Assembly: GCF_001547895.1 (NCBI RefSeq)
Contig: NZ_AP014627.1
Coordinates: 1,119,501 to 1,183,500, forward strand
Reading direction: 5' to 3'
Origin: Pseudomonas sp. Os17
GTDB taxonomy: Bacteria > Pseudomonadota > Gammaproteobacteria > Pseudomonadales > Pseudomonadaceae
Length of the DNA: 64,000 bases
Part shown: positions 8,477-17,462 of the stretch, piece by piece
How positions within the stretch are numbered: position 1 is the stretch's first letter
Layout of the letters: each line of letters begins with the position of its first letter
Position numbers and translations under genes: made by a program
The notes under the pieces: model-generated
Told to the model about the DNA's origin: nothing
Databases searched by the model: none
What the model saw: the letters and a program-made list of their open reading frames with translations, nothing else

Positions 8477-10684
8477 ATGACTTCCTTGCCCGCCCCTTTG
8501 CGCTGGCTGTACTCCCTTGAATGGCGCCGGGGTTTCTTCGACTGGGCACGCAGCGACGGCGTGACCTGGGTCTACATCTTCAAGGTGCTGGCCGCCGCGT
8601 TCCTCACCCTGTGGCTGGCCATGCGCCTGGAGTTGCCGCAACCGCGCACGGCGATGATCACCGTGTTCATCGTCATGCAGCCGCAGAGCGGCCAGGTGTT
8701 CGCCAAGAGCTTCTACCGCTTTCTTGGCACCCTGACCGGCTCGGCGGTGATGGTGGCGCTGATCGCCCTGTTCGCCCAGAACACCGAGCTGTTCCTCGGC
8801 TCGCTGGCGATCTGGGTCGGCATCTGCTCGGCCGGTGCCGCGCGCTGCCGCAACTTCCGCGCCTACGGTTTCGTCCTCGCCGGCTACACCGCGGCCATGG
8901 TCGGCCTGCCGGCCCTGGCCCATCCGGAAGGCGCCTTCATGGCGGCGGTGTGGCGGGTGCTGGAGATCTCCCTGGGGATTCTCTGCTCGACCCTGGTCAG
9001 CGCCGCGATCCTGCCGCAGACCGCCAGCGCTGCGATGCGCAACGCCCTGTACCAGCGCTTCGGGGTGTTCGCCCTGTTCGTCACCGACGGCCTGCGCGGG
9101 CGCAGCCAGCGCGACAGTTTTGAAAGCAGCAACGTGCGTTTCATTGCCGAGGCCGTGGGCCTGGAAGGGCTGCGCAGCGTCACCGTGTTCGAAGACCCGC
9201 ACATGCGTCGGCGCAACGGCCGCCTGAGCCGCCTGAACAGCGAGTTCATGGGCATCACCACGCGCTTCAACGCCCTGCACCAGTTGCTCGAACGCCTGCG
9301 CAGCAGCGGCGCCGACCATGTGGTGGCGGCGATCAAGCCGGGCCTGCAGGACCTGGCGGAACTGCTGGACGGTTTCTCCGGTCGGGCCCTCACCAGCCCC
9401 GACGCGGCGCGCCTGGCCACGGCCCTGGCGGCCTACAAGAGCGAGCTGCCGGCGCGGGTGCGCAGCCTGCGCGCGGCCTTCCAGGAGAGCGGCCCGAGCG
9501 ACGCCGAGCAGTTGGATTTCCACACCGCCTACGAGCTGCTGTACCGCTTCGTCGACGAGATGCACAGCTACGCCCAGACCCACGCGTCCCTGGCCGATCA
9601 CAGCCACGAACGCGAGCGCTGGGACGAGCCCTACACCCCGCAGACCAACTGGCTGGCCAGTGCCGCTTCGGGCATTCGCGCGGCCTTCGTGCTGCTGGTG
9701 CTGGGCAGTTACTGGGTGGCCACCGCCTGGCCCAGCGGCGCCACCATGACCCTGATCGCCGCCGCCACCATCGGCCTGTCCGCCGCCACGCCGAACCCCA
9801 AGCGCATGGCCTTCCAGATGGCCTGCGGGACCTTTATCGGCGCCCTGGTGGGCTTCGTCGAAATGTTCTTCGTGTTCCCCTGGATCGACGGCTTCCCGCT
9901 GCTGTGCCTGATGCTGGCGCCGGTGATCGTGCTCGGCTCATTCCTCGCCTCGCGGCCCAAGTACGCCGGGGTCGGCCTGGGGCTGCTGATCTTCTTCAGC
10001 ACCGGCTCGGTGCCGGACAACCTGACGGTCTACAACCCCTACACCTTCATCAACGACTACATCGCCATGGTCATGGGCATGCTGGTCTGCGCCGCGGCCG
10101 GGGCGATCATCCTGCCGCCCAACAGCCGCTGGCTGTGGCGGCGCCTGGAGCAGGACCTGCGCGGCCAGGTGGTGTACGCCATCAGCGGCAAGCTCAAGGG
10201 CCTGGCGTCGAGCTTCGAAAGCCGCACCCGCGACCTGCTGCACCAGGCCTATGGCCTGGCGGTGGGCCAGCCCAAGGTGCAGAGCGAGCTGCTGCGCTGG
10301 ATGTTCGTGGTGCTGGAAGTCGGCCACGCCATCATCGAGCTGCGCAAGGAGCAGGCGATCCTCCCGGTGCACCCGGCCTATGCCGAATCCCAGCCGTGGC
10401 GCCAGGCGATCCGGGTCATGGGCCGCTCATTGGTGCGGCTGTTCCTGCAACCGAGCCAGAGCAACCTGGAACGCGGGCTGATCGCCGTGGACCACGCCAT
10501 CAGCCGGGTCCAGGCCACCGACGAGCCCTTTGCCCCGCACTTCGACACCTCGGCCCTGCGCCGGGTCAAGAGCTACCTGCACTTCATCCGCACTTCACTG
10601 CTCGACCCGCAATCGCCGCTGGCGGCCTATGCCGTGGCCAAGCCAACGGCGCCTGCACCCCAAGGACTTGACCATGCCTCGTGA
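8477..10684 (+). CDS. FUSC-family inner-membrane efflux transporter (AaeB-like)
   Basis: The true start is the ATG at 8477 (MTSLPAPLRWLYSLEWRR), 11 bp after the preceding stop; the open frame extends upstream only because of high GC. The 735-residue product has two membrane bundles (about residues 25-170 and 395-545) separated by a soluble region, the layout of AaeB/FUSC proteins. AaeB exports aromatic carboxylates such as p-hydroxybenzoate. The next gene overlaps it by 11 bp. It works with the HlyD adaptor and the outer-membrane lipoprotein; the substrate is inferred only from the family. Confidence 0.92.
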   Translation: MTSLPAPLRWLYSLEWRRGFFDWARSDGVTWVYIFKVLAAAFLTLWLAMRLELPQPRTAMITVFIVMQPQSGQVFAKSFYRFLGTLTGSAVMVALIALFAQNTELFLGSLAIWVGICSAGAARCRNFRAYGFVLAGYTAAMVGLPALAHPEGAFMAAVWRVLEISLGILCSTLVSAAILPQTASAAMRNALYQRFGVFALFVTDGLRGRSQRDSFESSNVRFIAEAVGLEGLRSVTVFEDPHMRRRNGRLSRLNSEFMGITTRFNALHQLLERLRSSGADHVVAAIKPGLQDLAELLDGFSGRALTSPDAARLATALAAYKSELPARVRSLRAAFQESGPSDAEQLDFHTAYELLYRFVDEMHSYAQTHASLADHSHERERWDEPYTPQTNWLASAASGIRAAFVLLVLGSYWVATAWPSGATMTLIAAATIGLSAATPNPKRMAFQMACGTFIGALVGFVEMFFVFPWIDGFPLLCLMLAPVIVLGSFLASRPKYAGVGLGLLIFFSTGSVPDNLTVYNPYTFINDYIAMVMGMLVCAAAGAIILPPNSRWLWRRLEQDLRGQVVYAISGKLKGLASSFESRTRDLLHQAYGLAVGQPKVQSELLRWMFVVLEVGHAIIELRKEQAILPVHPAYAESQPWRQAIRVMGRSLVRLFLQPSQSNLERGLIAVDHAISRVQATDEPFAPHFDTSALRRVKSYLHFIRTSLLDPQSPLAAYAVAKPTAPAPQGLDHAS

Positions 10685-10874
10685 AATCGCCTTCCACGGC
10701 GTTTACATGCCCACCATGACCCTGATGTTCTTCATCGCCGCGGCCCTGGCCTGGGCCCTGGACCGGTTCATTTCCGGCTATGACCTGTATCGCTTCTTCT
10801 GGCACCCGGCGCTGCTGCGCCTGAGCCTGTTCTGCTGTCTGTTCGGCGCCATGGCGCTCACTGTCTACCGTTGA
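10674..10874 (+). CDS. DUF1656 small membrane protein (AaeX-like)
   Basis: This 66-residue protein (MPREIAFHGVYMPTMTLMFF) starts inside the 3' end of the FUSC gene (11-bp overlap) and has two hydrophobic segments (about 12-30 and 45-62). DUF1656/AaeX proteins almost always sit between FUSC and HlyD genes; their role is unknown but assumed to be an accessory membrane subunit. It ends 10 bp before the HlyD start. Confidence 0.9.
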   Translation: MPREIAFHGVYMPTMTLMFFIAAALAWALDRFISGYDLYRFFWHPALLRLSLFCCLFGAMALTVYR

Positions 10875-10884
10875 GATTCGCCCA

Positions 10885-11745
10885 ATGAAAAAGTTTTTCA
10901 GCCTGCTCGCCACCCTGCTCGTGCTGGCCCTGGCCCTGTGGATCGGCCGCACCCTGTGGGAGCACTACATGTACACCCCCTGGACCCGTGACGGCCGGGT
11001 GCGCGCGGACATCATCAACGTCGCCGCCGACGTCACCGGTGAAGTGGTGGACGTGCCGGTCAAGGACAACCAGCTGGTGCACAAGGGCGATCTGCTGATG
11101 CAGATCGACCCCGAGCACTACCAGATCGCGGTCAAGCAGGCGCAATCGCTGGTGGCGTCGAAAAAGGCCACCTGGGAGATGCGCAAGGTCAACGCCAAGC
11201 GCCGCGCCGACATGGACAACCTGGTGATCTCCAAGGAAAACCGCGACGACGCCGGCAACATCGCCGACTCGGCCCTGGCCGATTACCAGCACGCCCAGGC
11301 CCAGCTGGAAGCGGCGGAGCTGAACCTCAAACGTACCCAGGTACGGGCGGCGGTGGACGGCTACGTCACCAACCTCAACGTGCACCGCGGCGACTACGCG
11401 CGCATTGGCGAAGCGAAGATGGCGGTGGTCGACATGAACTCGTTCTGGGTCTACGGCTTCTTCGAGGAAACCAAGCTGCCCCACGTGCGCGTGGGGGATA
11501 AAGCGGACATGCAACTGATGAGTGGTGAAGTGCTCAAGGGGCATGTGGAAAGCATTTCCCGCGGCATCTACGACCGCGACAACCCGGAAAGCCGCGAACT
11601 GATCGCCGACGTCAACCCGACCTTCAACTGGGTGCGCCTGGCCCAGCGCGTGCCGGTGCGCATCCACATCGACGAAGTGCCGGACGGCGTGCTGCTGGCC
11701 GCCGGCATCACCTGCACCGTCATCGTCAACCCCGAGCCTCTGTAG
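10885..11745 (+). CDS. HlyD/EmrA-family periplasmic adaptor (AaeA-like)
   Basis: The 286-residue membrane-fusion protein has one N-terminal anchor helix (MKKFFSLLATLLVLALALWIG). It is followed by the barrel-sandwich/lipoyl segment (GRVRADIINVAADVTGEVVDV), a short coiled coil around residues 85-145 and a second lipoyl half (RTQVRAAVDGYVTNLNVHRGD). It bridges the FUSC pump to the outer-membrane lipoprotein and is the last gene of the four-gene operon. The seven-unit REP array starts 11 bp after its stop. Confidence 0.92.
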   Translation: MKKFFSLLATLLVLALALWIGRTLWEHYMYTPWTRDGRVRADIINVAADVTGEVVDVPVKDNQLVHKGDLLMQIDPEHYQIAVKQAQSLVASKKATWEMRKVNAKRRADMDNLVISKENRDDAGNIADSALADYQHAQAQLEAAELNLKRTQVRAAVDGYVTNLNVHRGDYARIGEAKMAVVDMNSFWVYGFFEETKLPHVRVGDKADMQLMSGEVLKGHVESISRGIYDRDNPESRELIADVNPTFNWVRLAQRVPVRIHIDEVPDGVLLAAGITCTVIVNPEPL

Positions 11746-11756
11746 CCGCCGGCGGT

Positions 11757-12503
11757 TGTAGGAGCTGGCTTGCCAGCGAAAGCGTCGTCACAGGCGGTGC
11801 AAGGCTTGCGGGCCCCTTCGCCGGCAAACCGGCTCCTACGGGGAACTGCGCGGTGCACCTGATTGCTGTAGGCGCTGGCTTGCCAGCGAAGGCGTCGTCA
11901 CAGGCGCTGCAAGGCTCGCGGGCCCCTTCGCCGGCAAGCCGGCTCCTACGGGGAACTGCGCGGTGCACCTGACTGCTGTAGGCGCTGGCTTGCCAGCGAA
12001 AGCGTCGGCCCAGGCGCTGCAAGGCTTGCGGGCCCCTTCGCCGGCAAGCCGGCTCCTACGGGGAACTGCGCGGTGCACCTGACTGCTGTAGGAGCTGGCT
12101 TGCCAGCGAAGGCGTCGGCCCAGGCGCTGCAAGGCTCGCGGGCCCTTTCGCCGGCAAGCCGGCTCCTACGGGGAACTGCGCGGTGCACCTGACGGCTGTA
12201 GGCGCTGGCTTGCCAGCGAAGGCGTCGGCCCAGGCGGTGCAAGGCTTGCGGGCCCCTTCGCCGGCAAGCCGGCTCCTACGGGGAAGCTGCGCGGTGCACC
12301 TGACGGCTGTAGGAGCTGGCTTGCCAGCGAAGGCGTCGGCCCAGGCGCTGCAAGGCTTGCGGGCCCTTTCGCCGGCAAGCCGGCTCCTACGGGGAGCTGC
12401 ACGGTGCACCTGACTGCTGTAGGCGCTGGCTTGCCAGCGAAGGCGCCGGCCCAGGCGCTGCATTTCTTGCGGGCCCCTTCGCCGGCAAGCCGGCTCCTAC
12501 GGG
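11757..12503. repeat. Seven tandem BIME units (class A REP pairs, ~110-bp period)
   Basis: Seven head-to-tail units begin at about 11757, 11867, 11977, 12087, 12197, 12308 and 12418 (periods 110-111 bp). Each contains TGTAGGMGCTGGCTTGCC ... GCCGGCAAGCCGGCTCCTAC, an inverted REP pair, plus a conserved linker (GGGGAACTGCGCGGTGCACC). Differences between units are mostly single bases, so the array expanded recently by unequal exchange or replication slippage. It fills the gap between two convergent genes. Each unit can form a long hairpin, which suggests a 3'-end stabiliser, terminator or gyrase/IHF target (family knowledge). Confidence 0.95.
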
Positions 12504-12509
12504 GGGCGG

Positions 12510-13535
12510 TTATTTGTAGGTTTTCTGCATGATCGCCAGGGATTTCTTCGCCGTGGCTTCCAAGCCGTCGTTGACGTGGTTGATCGCGGCCACCAGCTTC
12601 GGGTTCTGCAGCACGTCGACACCGGGGTAACGCTGCTGGGCCAGCCGCGAGACGATGACGTACTGGGTTACCGCGTAATGCAGCTTGAACTGGCCGCTGT
12701 CCTGGGCCTTGGCGATGGCCGCTTTGACAAAGGCCTGGCGCTCGGCCGTGGTCATGCCCTGGAACAGGTCGGGGAGATCAAAGTGGATCTCGGCGGAGAA
12801 AATCGCTACCTCCTCATCTCGTGCTTCGTCGTACATCACCTGTTTGCTGGTCACGCGCTTCTTGAGGTCGGCAAAGCGCTGTTCGCCTTCGGCCAGTTGC
12901 TCCGGGCTCATCTTGCCTTTCAGGGCATCCAGCTGGCTGGTGTCTTCGGTGTTGTCGACAACCTTCAGCCAGGCGTAGGCCTTCACCAGATCGCCGGACT
13001 CTTCGGCGGCGTCGGCCAGGTTCTGCTGCGGCTCCGGGTTGCCGTGCAGCGCCGAACGCTCCAGCCAGCGCAGGGCCAGGTCCCGGTCCTTGGGGATGTC
13101 CTTGTCGCCGAACCAGTAGGTGGCGTACATGCCGTACTCGGCGCACCAGTCGTTCTGCGAGGCGGAGTAGGCGATGTAGTTGAAGGACTCGCGGTCGCGC
13201 TCGGCCTTGGGCTTGTCGGTTTCCTGGTCAGTGGTGGTGGACAGGAAGCAGAAGGCCCGGGTGTAGTGCGGCGCGGCCATGGCGAAGCAGCCCTTGGCGT
13301 TCTTGTAGTCCTCGATCTCGTTCAGCTTGTAACCGATGCCGTACAGCAGATCGGCCTCCATGGCCGGGTTGCAGTACTCGTTGGCGCTGACCTTGGGCAA
13401 GACACTGTCCAGCGTCAGCTTGGGCAGGGTGTCATTCAGTTCGGGGACTTTCGGTTCGGTGTTTTCCGGAGCCGTGGAGGCGCAGGCCGCCAGCAAGACA
13501 GCCAAGGCCATTGGCAGCGCGTTGAACAATTTCAA
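12510..13535 (-). CDS. Sel1-like repeat lipoprotein, copy 1
   Basis: The 341-residue protein starts at a TTG (13535) preceded by AGGGAA and has a lipoprotein signal ending LLAAC (Cys18). The middle contains a Sel1/TPR-like unit (GMYATYWFGDKDIPKDRDLALRWLERSALHGN), and six or more cysteines lie in the first half (EYCNP, KGCF, AFCFL, DWCAEYG). It is paralogous to the gene at 13812-14840: both share a TLPxLxLxxxLPKVxANxYC-type block, FNYIAY and KMSPEQLAEGEQ. Its function is unknown; such lipoproteins often act as envelope scaffolds. The BIME array abuts its 3' end. Confidence 0.8.
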   Translation of the reverse strand: MKLFNALPMALAVLLAACASTAPENTEPKVPELNDTLPKLTLDSVLPKVSANEYCNPAMEADLLYGIGYKLNEIEDYKNAKGCFAMAAPHYTRAFCFLSTTTDQETDKPKAERDRESFNYIAYSASQNDWCAEYGMYATYWFGDKDIPKDRDLALRWLERSALHGNPEPQQNLADAAEESGDLVKAYAWLKVVDNTEDTSQLDALKGKMSPEQLAEGEQRFADLKKRVTSKQVMYDEARDEEVAIFSAEIHFDLPDLFQGMTTAERQAFVKAAIAKAQDSGQFKLHYAVTQYVIVSRLAQQRYPGVDVLQNPKLVAAINHVNDGLEATAKKSLAIMQKTYK

Positions 13536-13811
13536 TGGGTATTCCCTGATCGGCGAATGAAAAGGCGCGCATGAAATCAGGCTGGGACAGGACGGGAGAG
13601 GGTGGAGCGTTAGCCATTCCGTGCTTGGGGGTCGACGCCAGCGATTCCATGCTGCATGAGCCCTAAGGGCTCAAGGTCGCGCATTCTACGGGGTTTGAGA
13701 GGGCGTACAACCCAAACCGCGGCATCTGGTTGACCGCGGCAAGGGGCCCTGAGGCCTTGAGCGGATGACACCTCGGCGACGGCTTCAACAGCGATAGCGC
13801 CGCCGCTCCCG

Positions 13812-14840
13812 TTATGACTTGCGCTTGGCCAGAATGATTTTGGCCTTGGCTACGCTGTCTTCCACGCTCAGGTCATCGTCCTCCAGCACGGCCTGCAGCG
13901 CCGGGTCTTGCCACAGGTCCACGGCCGGGCCTGTGCTTTGCACCAGGCGGGAAATCAAGGCGTAGGCCACCAGTTGGCCGCGGGTGTGGAACTTCGGGTG
14001 GCGGTCCTGCATGTCCACCAACTGGGCGACGAACGTATGCCGTTGCTCAGGCGACATGCCCGCGAATACTTCCGGGTAGCTGAAGTACAGATCCCCTGTG
14101 CCCAGGGCGATGAGGTCCTGGCGCAGCGCCTGCTCAATCTCCTGTTTAGGCGTGAGTTGACCGAGCAACCGGGTGTAATGCTGCTCGCCTTCGGCCAACT
14201 GCTGAGGGCTCATCTTGCGTTTCAGCGCTGCGAGCGTTTGGGCGTCATCCAGGGTTCGCGCCCAGGCGTAGGCCAGCGGCAAATTGTCCTGTTCGTTGCG
14301 GCGCACCATCTCCTGTTGCGAGTCCTGGTCGCCGTGCCGAGCGGCGCGTTCCAGCCAGGCCATGGCCAATGCCTTGTTCGGGGGCTGGTCCAGCTTGCCG
14401 ACGTTATAGATGTGGTACAGGCCCGCTTCCGCGCAGGATTCATTGTGCTGGGCGGCGTAGGCGATGTAGTTGAAGGCTTCGCTTTTGTCATAGTCCTTCT
14501 GCCGGGAGCCGACAATCCCGCCCAGGATGCACAGGCTCATGGTGTTGCGGGGGGCGGCCATGATCAGGCAGGCGCGGGCCATCTGTATGGCCTGGCTTGC
14601 CAGCAGGGTACGGCTTGCGCCATGCCGCACCTCGTCCTCATCGATCAGTCGGATGCCGAGGCCGACCAGCCGTTCGCTGTCCATCTCCGGTGAGCAGTAC
14701 GGGTTGGCCTCGACCTTGGGCAGGATCTGTTCCAGGCTTAGGTCCGGCAGGGTGGCATTGAGTTTTTCGTCCGGTGACGAGGCATTGCAGCCCAGTAGCA
14801 GAGTGAGGATGGTCAAGGGCAGCAGGCTGCGAGATATCAA
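13812..14840 (-). CDS. Sel1-like repeat lipoprotein, copy 2
   Basis: I place the start at the TTG at 14840, not the longer frame to 14861, because AGGGACTTTCCATTG there mirrors AGGGAATACCCATTG before the paralogue at 13535. This gives 342 residues against 341. The lipoprotein signal ends LLLGC. Shared blocks with copy 1 include LPKVEANPYC, AEAFNYIAYAAQ-like EAFNYIAYAAQ, MAWLERAARHGD and KMSPQQLAEGEQ. The two genes form a diverged tandem duplication with a 276-bp spacer containing small hairpins (GAGCCCTAAGGGCTC near 13659). No function is known. Confidence 0.8.
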   Translation of the reverse strand: MISRSLLPLTILTLLLGCNASSPDEKLNATLPDLSLEQILPKVEANPYCSPEMDSERLVGLGIRLIDEDEVRHGASRTLLASQAIQMARACLIMAAPRNTMSLCILGGIVGSRQKDYDKSEAFNYIAYAAQHNESCAEAGLYHIYNVGKLDQPPNKALAMAWLERAARHGDQDSQQEMVRRNEQDNLPLAYAWARTLDDAQTLAALKRKMSPQQLAEGEQHYTRLLGQLTPKQEIEQALRQDLIALGTGDLYFSYPEVFAGMSPEQRHTFVAQLVDMQDRHPKFHTRGQLVAYALISRLVQSTGPAVDLWQDPALQAVLEDDDLSVEDSVAKAKIILAKRKS

Positions 14841-15016
14841 TGGAAAGTCCCTGAGGTTCAATCGTAAAAGGCAGGACGCCAGAGGGCATGAGCAGGGGCG
14901 GGGTGCAGCCGTTGCGTGCCTGAGGTGCCGCTTCCCTGGAGTTTGAGTGCGGGCATTTTATGGGCATCGGCGCGGCATACAACGGTGTCATGCAACGGAT
15001 GCCCTGCGTGGGATGC

Positions 15017-15841
15017 TCAGAGCTTGGCGTTCAAGCCAAACCGCTTCATCAGTCCCTTCTCCAGCAAACCCTTGGGCAGCAGGTTGGCCAGCAGCGGCAG
15101 GGCGCGGCTGCCATTGCCCAGGCGCACCAGGCGCGGCGGGTTGTCCTGCTGCACGGCCTTGAGCAAGCCGGCGGCAAATTCGCTGGCCGGGGTCGGCTTG
15201 TCCTGGGAGGCCTTGGCCCGGGCGCGGATGCCCTCGCGCAGGGGCCACCAGGGCGATTGTTCGTTGAGCAGCTGTTCGGCTTCATGCCCGGCGTTCTTGG
15301 CGAAACTGGAGGCAATGGCCCCGGGCTGCACTTCCATGACCCGGATGCCGAACGGCGACAGCTCCATGCGCAGGGCGTCGCTCAAGGCATGCACCGCGGC
15401 CTTCGAGGCGCAGTAGGCGCCGGCAAACGGCGTCACCAGCACCCCGGACACACTGCCGATATTCACCACCAGGCCACGGCTGCGGCGCAGCACCGGGAAC
15501 ATCGCCCGGGTCACCCCGACCACCGAGAACACATTGGTTTCGAACTGGCGCTGCATGGCTTGCACGCCGCCATCCAGTAGCGGGCCCATGGCGCCGTAGC
15601 CGGCGTTGTTGATCAGCACATCCAGGCCGCCGTATTGCTGGTTGATCTCCTCGCCCAGGGCGCTTAGGGCCGGGGCGTCATTCACGTCCAGTTGCACGGC
15701 CTTGAAACCGGCGTCTTGCAAAGTGTTCACGTCCTCGGCCTTGCGAGCGGTGGCGAGCACGGTGAAACCGGCGTTCTTGAAGGTGTCTGCCAGGGCGCGG
15801 CCGATGCCGCTGGAACAACCGGTGATCAACGCTACGGGCAT
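15017..15841 (-). CDS. Short-chain dehydrogenase/reductase (SDR)
   Basis: The 274-residue classical SDR has the cofactor motif TGCSSGIG (residues 8-15), NNAGYG (near 81) and the catalytic YxxxK in AYCASKAAVHALSDALRMEL, with a Ser about 13 residues earlier. The arginine-free start (MPVALITGCSSG) does not settle NAD versus NADP use. The C-terminal extension (FAAGLLKAVQQDNPPRLVRLGNGSRALP) resembles SDRs acting on lipids or retinol-like substrates. It lies 36 bp downstream of the small membrane-protein gene on the same strand. The substrate is unknown. Confidence 0.87.
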   Translation of the reverse strand: MPVALITGCSSGIGRALADTFKNAGFTVLATARKAEDVNTLQDAGFKAVQLDVNDAPALSALGEEINQQYGGLDVLINNAGYGAMGPLLDGGVQAMQRQFETNVFSVVGVTRAMFPVLRRSRGLVVNIGSVSGVLVTPFAGAYCASKAAVHALSDALRMELSPFGIRVMEVQPGAIASSFAKNAGHEAEQLLNEQSPWWPLREGIRARAKASQDKPTPASEFAAGLLKAVQQDNPPRLVRLGNGSRALPLLANLLPKGLLEKGLMKRFGLNAKL

Positions 15842-15877
15842 GGCGCGGTCCTTGTGCTGGGTGAGGGGAGGGGTGAA

Positions 15878-16342
15878 TCAGTCTGAGAAACTACCCTGTA
15901 GACGCTCGGCGCGAAACTCCAGGGTTTGCGGGCGATAGCCGGGGCGCAGGGGCGGCAGCGGCAGGCAGTCCTGCCAGTTGGCGCCGGCCTGCAACTCGCC
16001 GGGGCCACGGTAGCGCGGGGCGCTGTACTGGTTGTCGGCGAGGTTGACGGTATCCCCCGGGGCATAGGCGGCGACCCGCCAGCGCAGTTCCACCAGGGGC
16101 ACCTTGTTGCCGTTGTTGAGCTTGACCTGCAGCGGCCGGTCGGCGGGGCAGTGGTCCGGCGCGTAGCTCAGGCGCAGCTCCAGGCGCGCCAGTTGCTGGG
16201 CTTCGCGGTTGTCCAGCCAGACCACCCAGCAAGCCACCAGGGCCAGGCCGAACGCAGCGGCCAGGGACACGGGAAGGGCCTTGGCGGGATAGCGCAGAAG
16301 CAGGATCAGCCAGGTGACGACCAGCAGAACGCCGATGAACAT
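15878..16342 (-). CDS. Uncharacterised membrane-anchored protein
   Basis: The 154-residue protein begins MFIGVLLVVTWLILLLRYP and has a second hydrophobic segment (LPVSLAAAFGLALVACWVVWL), so two N-terminal helices anchor a ~100-residue soluble, probably periplasmic, domain. That domain contains SYAPDHCPADRPLQVKLNN and a second Cys in NWQDCLPLPPLRPG, a possible disulfide pair. I do not recognise a functional family. Coding character and its short distance to the SDR gene support a real gene. Confidence 0.65.
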   Translation of the reverse strand: MFIGVLLVVTWLILLLRYPAKALPVSLAAAFGLALVACWVVWLDNREAQQLARLELRLSYAPDHCPADRPLQVKLNNGNKVPLVELRWRVAAYAPGDTVNLADNQYSAPRYRGPGELQAGANWQDCLPLPPLRPGYRPQTLEFRAERLQGSFSD

Positions 16343-16599
16343 GACGCGAGCCTCGGGGAAAAGGAGGGGGACATCCTACCTAAGCGTAGGTGGGGTTGGC
16401 GATGGAGGAGGGCTGTTGTGACGTTATCCACAGGTCTGGTTTTGATGGGGGCGTTAGGGACAACAGACGGTCCGTTAAAGCGGATTTATGCCAATAGTGG
16501 ACATCATGTGGTCCACTCTGGTGCCCGCCCGAGCGGGTGGTTGGCATGCTCCCGGGGGGCCCTCTGTCCATTCCAGGCTGTAGCGGTCAACTAATCCCG

Positions 16600-16900
16600 G
16601 ACACTGCGTTATGTTTTTTTCTTTGGCCACTTATGAGCGAGACATGTCGGCAAAGACGGTCTTTGGCTGGTGGGGGGACATATCCGTTGCTGCGGTTACG
16701 GCGGCTTGGGGTTCCGCTCTTACAGCGGGTCACTTTGGAAAAGGCCCAAAGTAACCAAAGGCCTCCTGCCCCCGCATCCGGTCCCTCGCCTACGCAATGC
16801 CTGCACTCGGCCTCCTGAAGGGGCAGGCAGAGCAAGAGCAAGAGCCAAAGCGCGTGTTACGCGCTTTTTGTAGACACTGCCGCAGGCTGCGAACAACCGC
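16600..16900. repeat. Probable dispersed Pseudomonas repeat with hairpins and a hexamer microsatellite
   Basis: The segment includes an ACTTTGG...CCAAAGT hairpin (16732-16752), a short tandem AGAGCA run near 16828-16845 and a lone degenerate class B REP half (about 16870-16900, TGCCGCAGGCTGCGAAC). I recall similar text near other Pseudomonas genes, but that it is dispersed cannot be proved inside this window. Confidence 0.45.
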
Positions 16901-17047
16901 GAAGCGGGGGCGGGGAGTTTCAGATTGCCAATGGCTGGAGTGTTCCCAGCGTTGGTGGTTTGGACATAAACCGTGACGCCTTTGTCGTTGCTCCGTATTG
17001 AACCTGTAACTAGCCTTTGTGCGTCGCAGCCCTTCAGCGACTGGGCT

Positions 17048-17385
17048 TGGTAATTCGTTTTGATACAGGCCAACAGTGCCCCATTTCACTCATGCCGGTG
17101 TTTTTTTGCGCCCGCATTTCCGTTCAATGGCAGCTGTGCGTGGGAGGGCTCGTCCCTGCCGGGTTCCTGTATCTCCGGTTTACCAACCTGCACGCAGCTG
17201 CCACCCCTCCGTTTGGTAACCCGTCTTGATGCAGCTGCAGCAGCGCCCCATTTCGCTATTGCAGGCGGGTTGTGCGCCTGCGCATTCGTGCAATGGCAGC
17301 TGTGCGTGGAAGGGCTTCGTCCCTGCCGGGTTCCTGTATCTCCGGTCGACCAATCCGCGCACGGCAGCCACCCACAACAGGGCTG
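17048..17385. repeat. Two tandem copies of a 166-bp repeat
   Basis: Copy 1 (about 17048-17213) and copy 2 (about 17214-17385) share CAATGGCAGCTGTGCGTGG (17125 and 17291), CCTGCCGGGTTCCTGTATCT and GCCCCATTTC at equal spacing. The most conserved part is the central ~50 bp. They lie 3' of the DUF3077-like gene on its strand. They could be a non-coding RNA array, decayed duplicated gene pieces or a mobile repeat. Confidence 0.8.
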
Positions 17386-17462
17386 CGCATCTTCTGGCGA
17401 AGATGGGTACGGCAGTGATCGATGAAGTGGGTTCTAGATGAAGGGGAGGGGGATAGGCGTGC

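Larger units (their letters stand above)
16343..17462. other. Gene-poor repeat tract
   Basis: About 1.1 kb without a convincing gene. It contains a dispersed-repeat segment (about 16600-16915) and two 166-bp tandem copies (17048-17385), annotated separately. Frames such as 16720-17073 on the minus strand run through repeat sequence and low-complexity ALALALAL, so I do not call them. Confidence 0.6.

Noticed and set aside
7008..8549. 513-residue minus-strand frame opposite the efflux lipoprotein gene
   Set aside because: Antisense shadow of a clear gene in GC-rich DNA; its His/Gly/Gln-rich composition is typical of such shadows.
11568..12463. Overlapping minus-strand frames with repeated RSRLAGEGARKPC-type peptides
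   Set aside because: They are translations of the REP array; the protein repeats simply mirror the 110-bp DNA period.
11757..12503. Regularly spaced repeats resembling a CRISPR array
   Set aside because: The whole 110-bp unit is conserved including the would-be spacers, the repeats are inverted REP pairs, and no cas genes are present.
16720..17073. 117-residue minus-strand frame
   Set aside because: Runs through the hexamer microsatellite (ALALALAL), a half REP and a hairpin; no ribosome site or family match.
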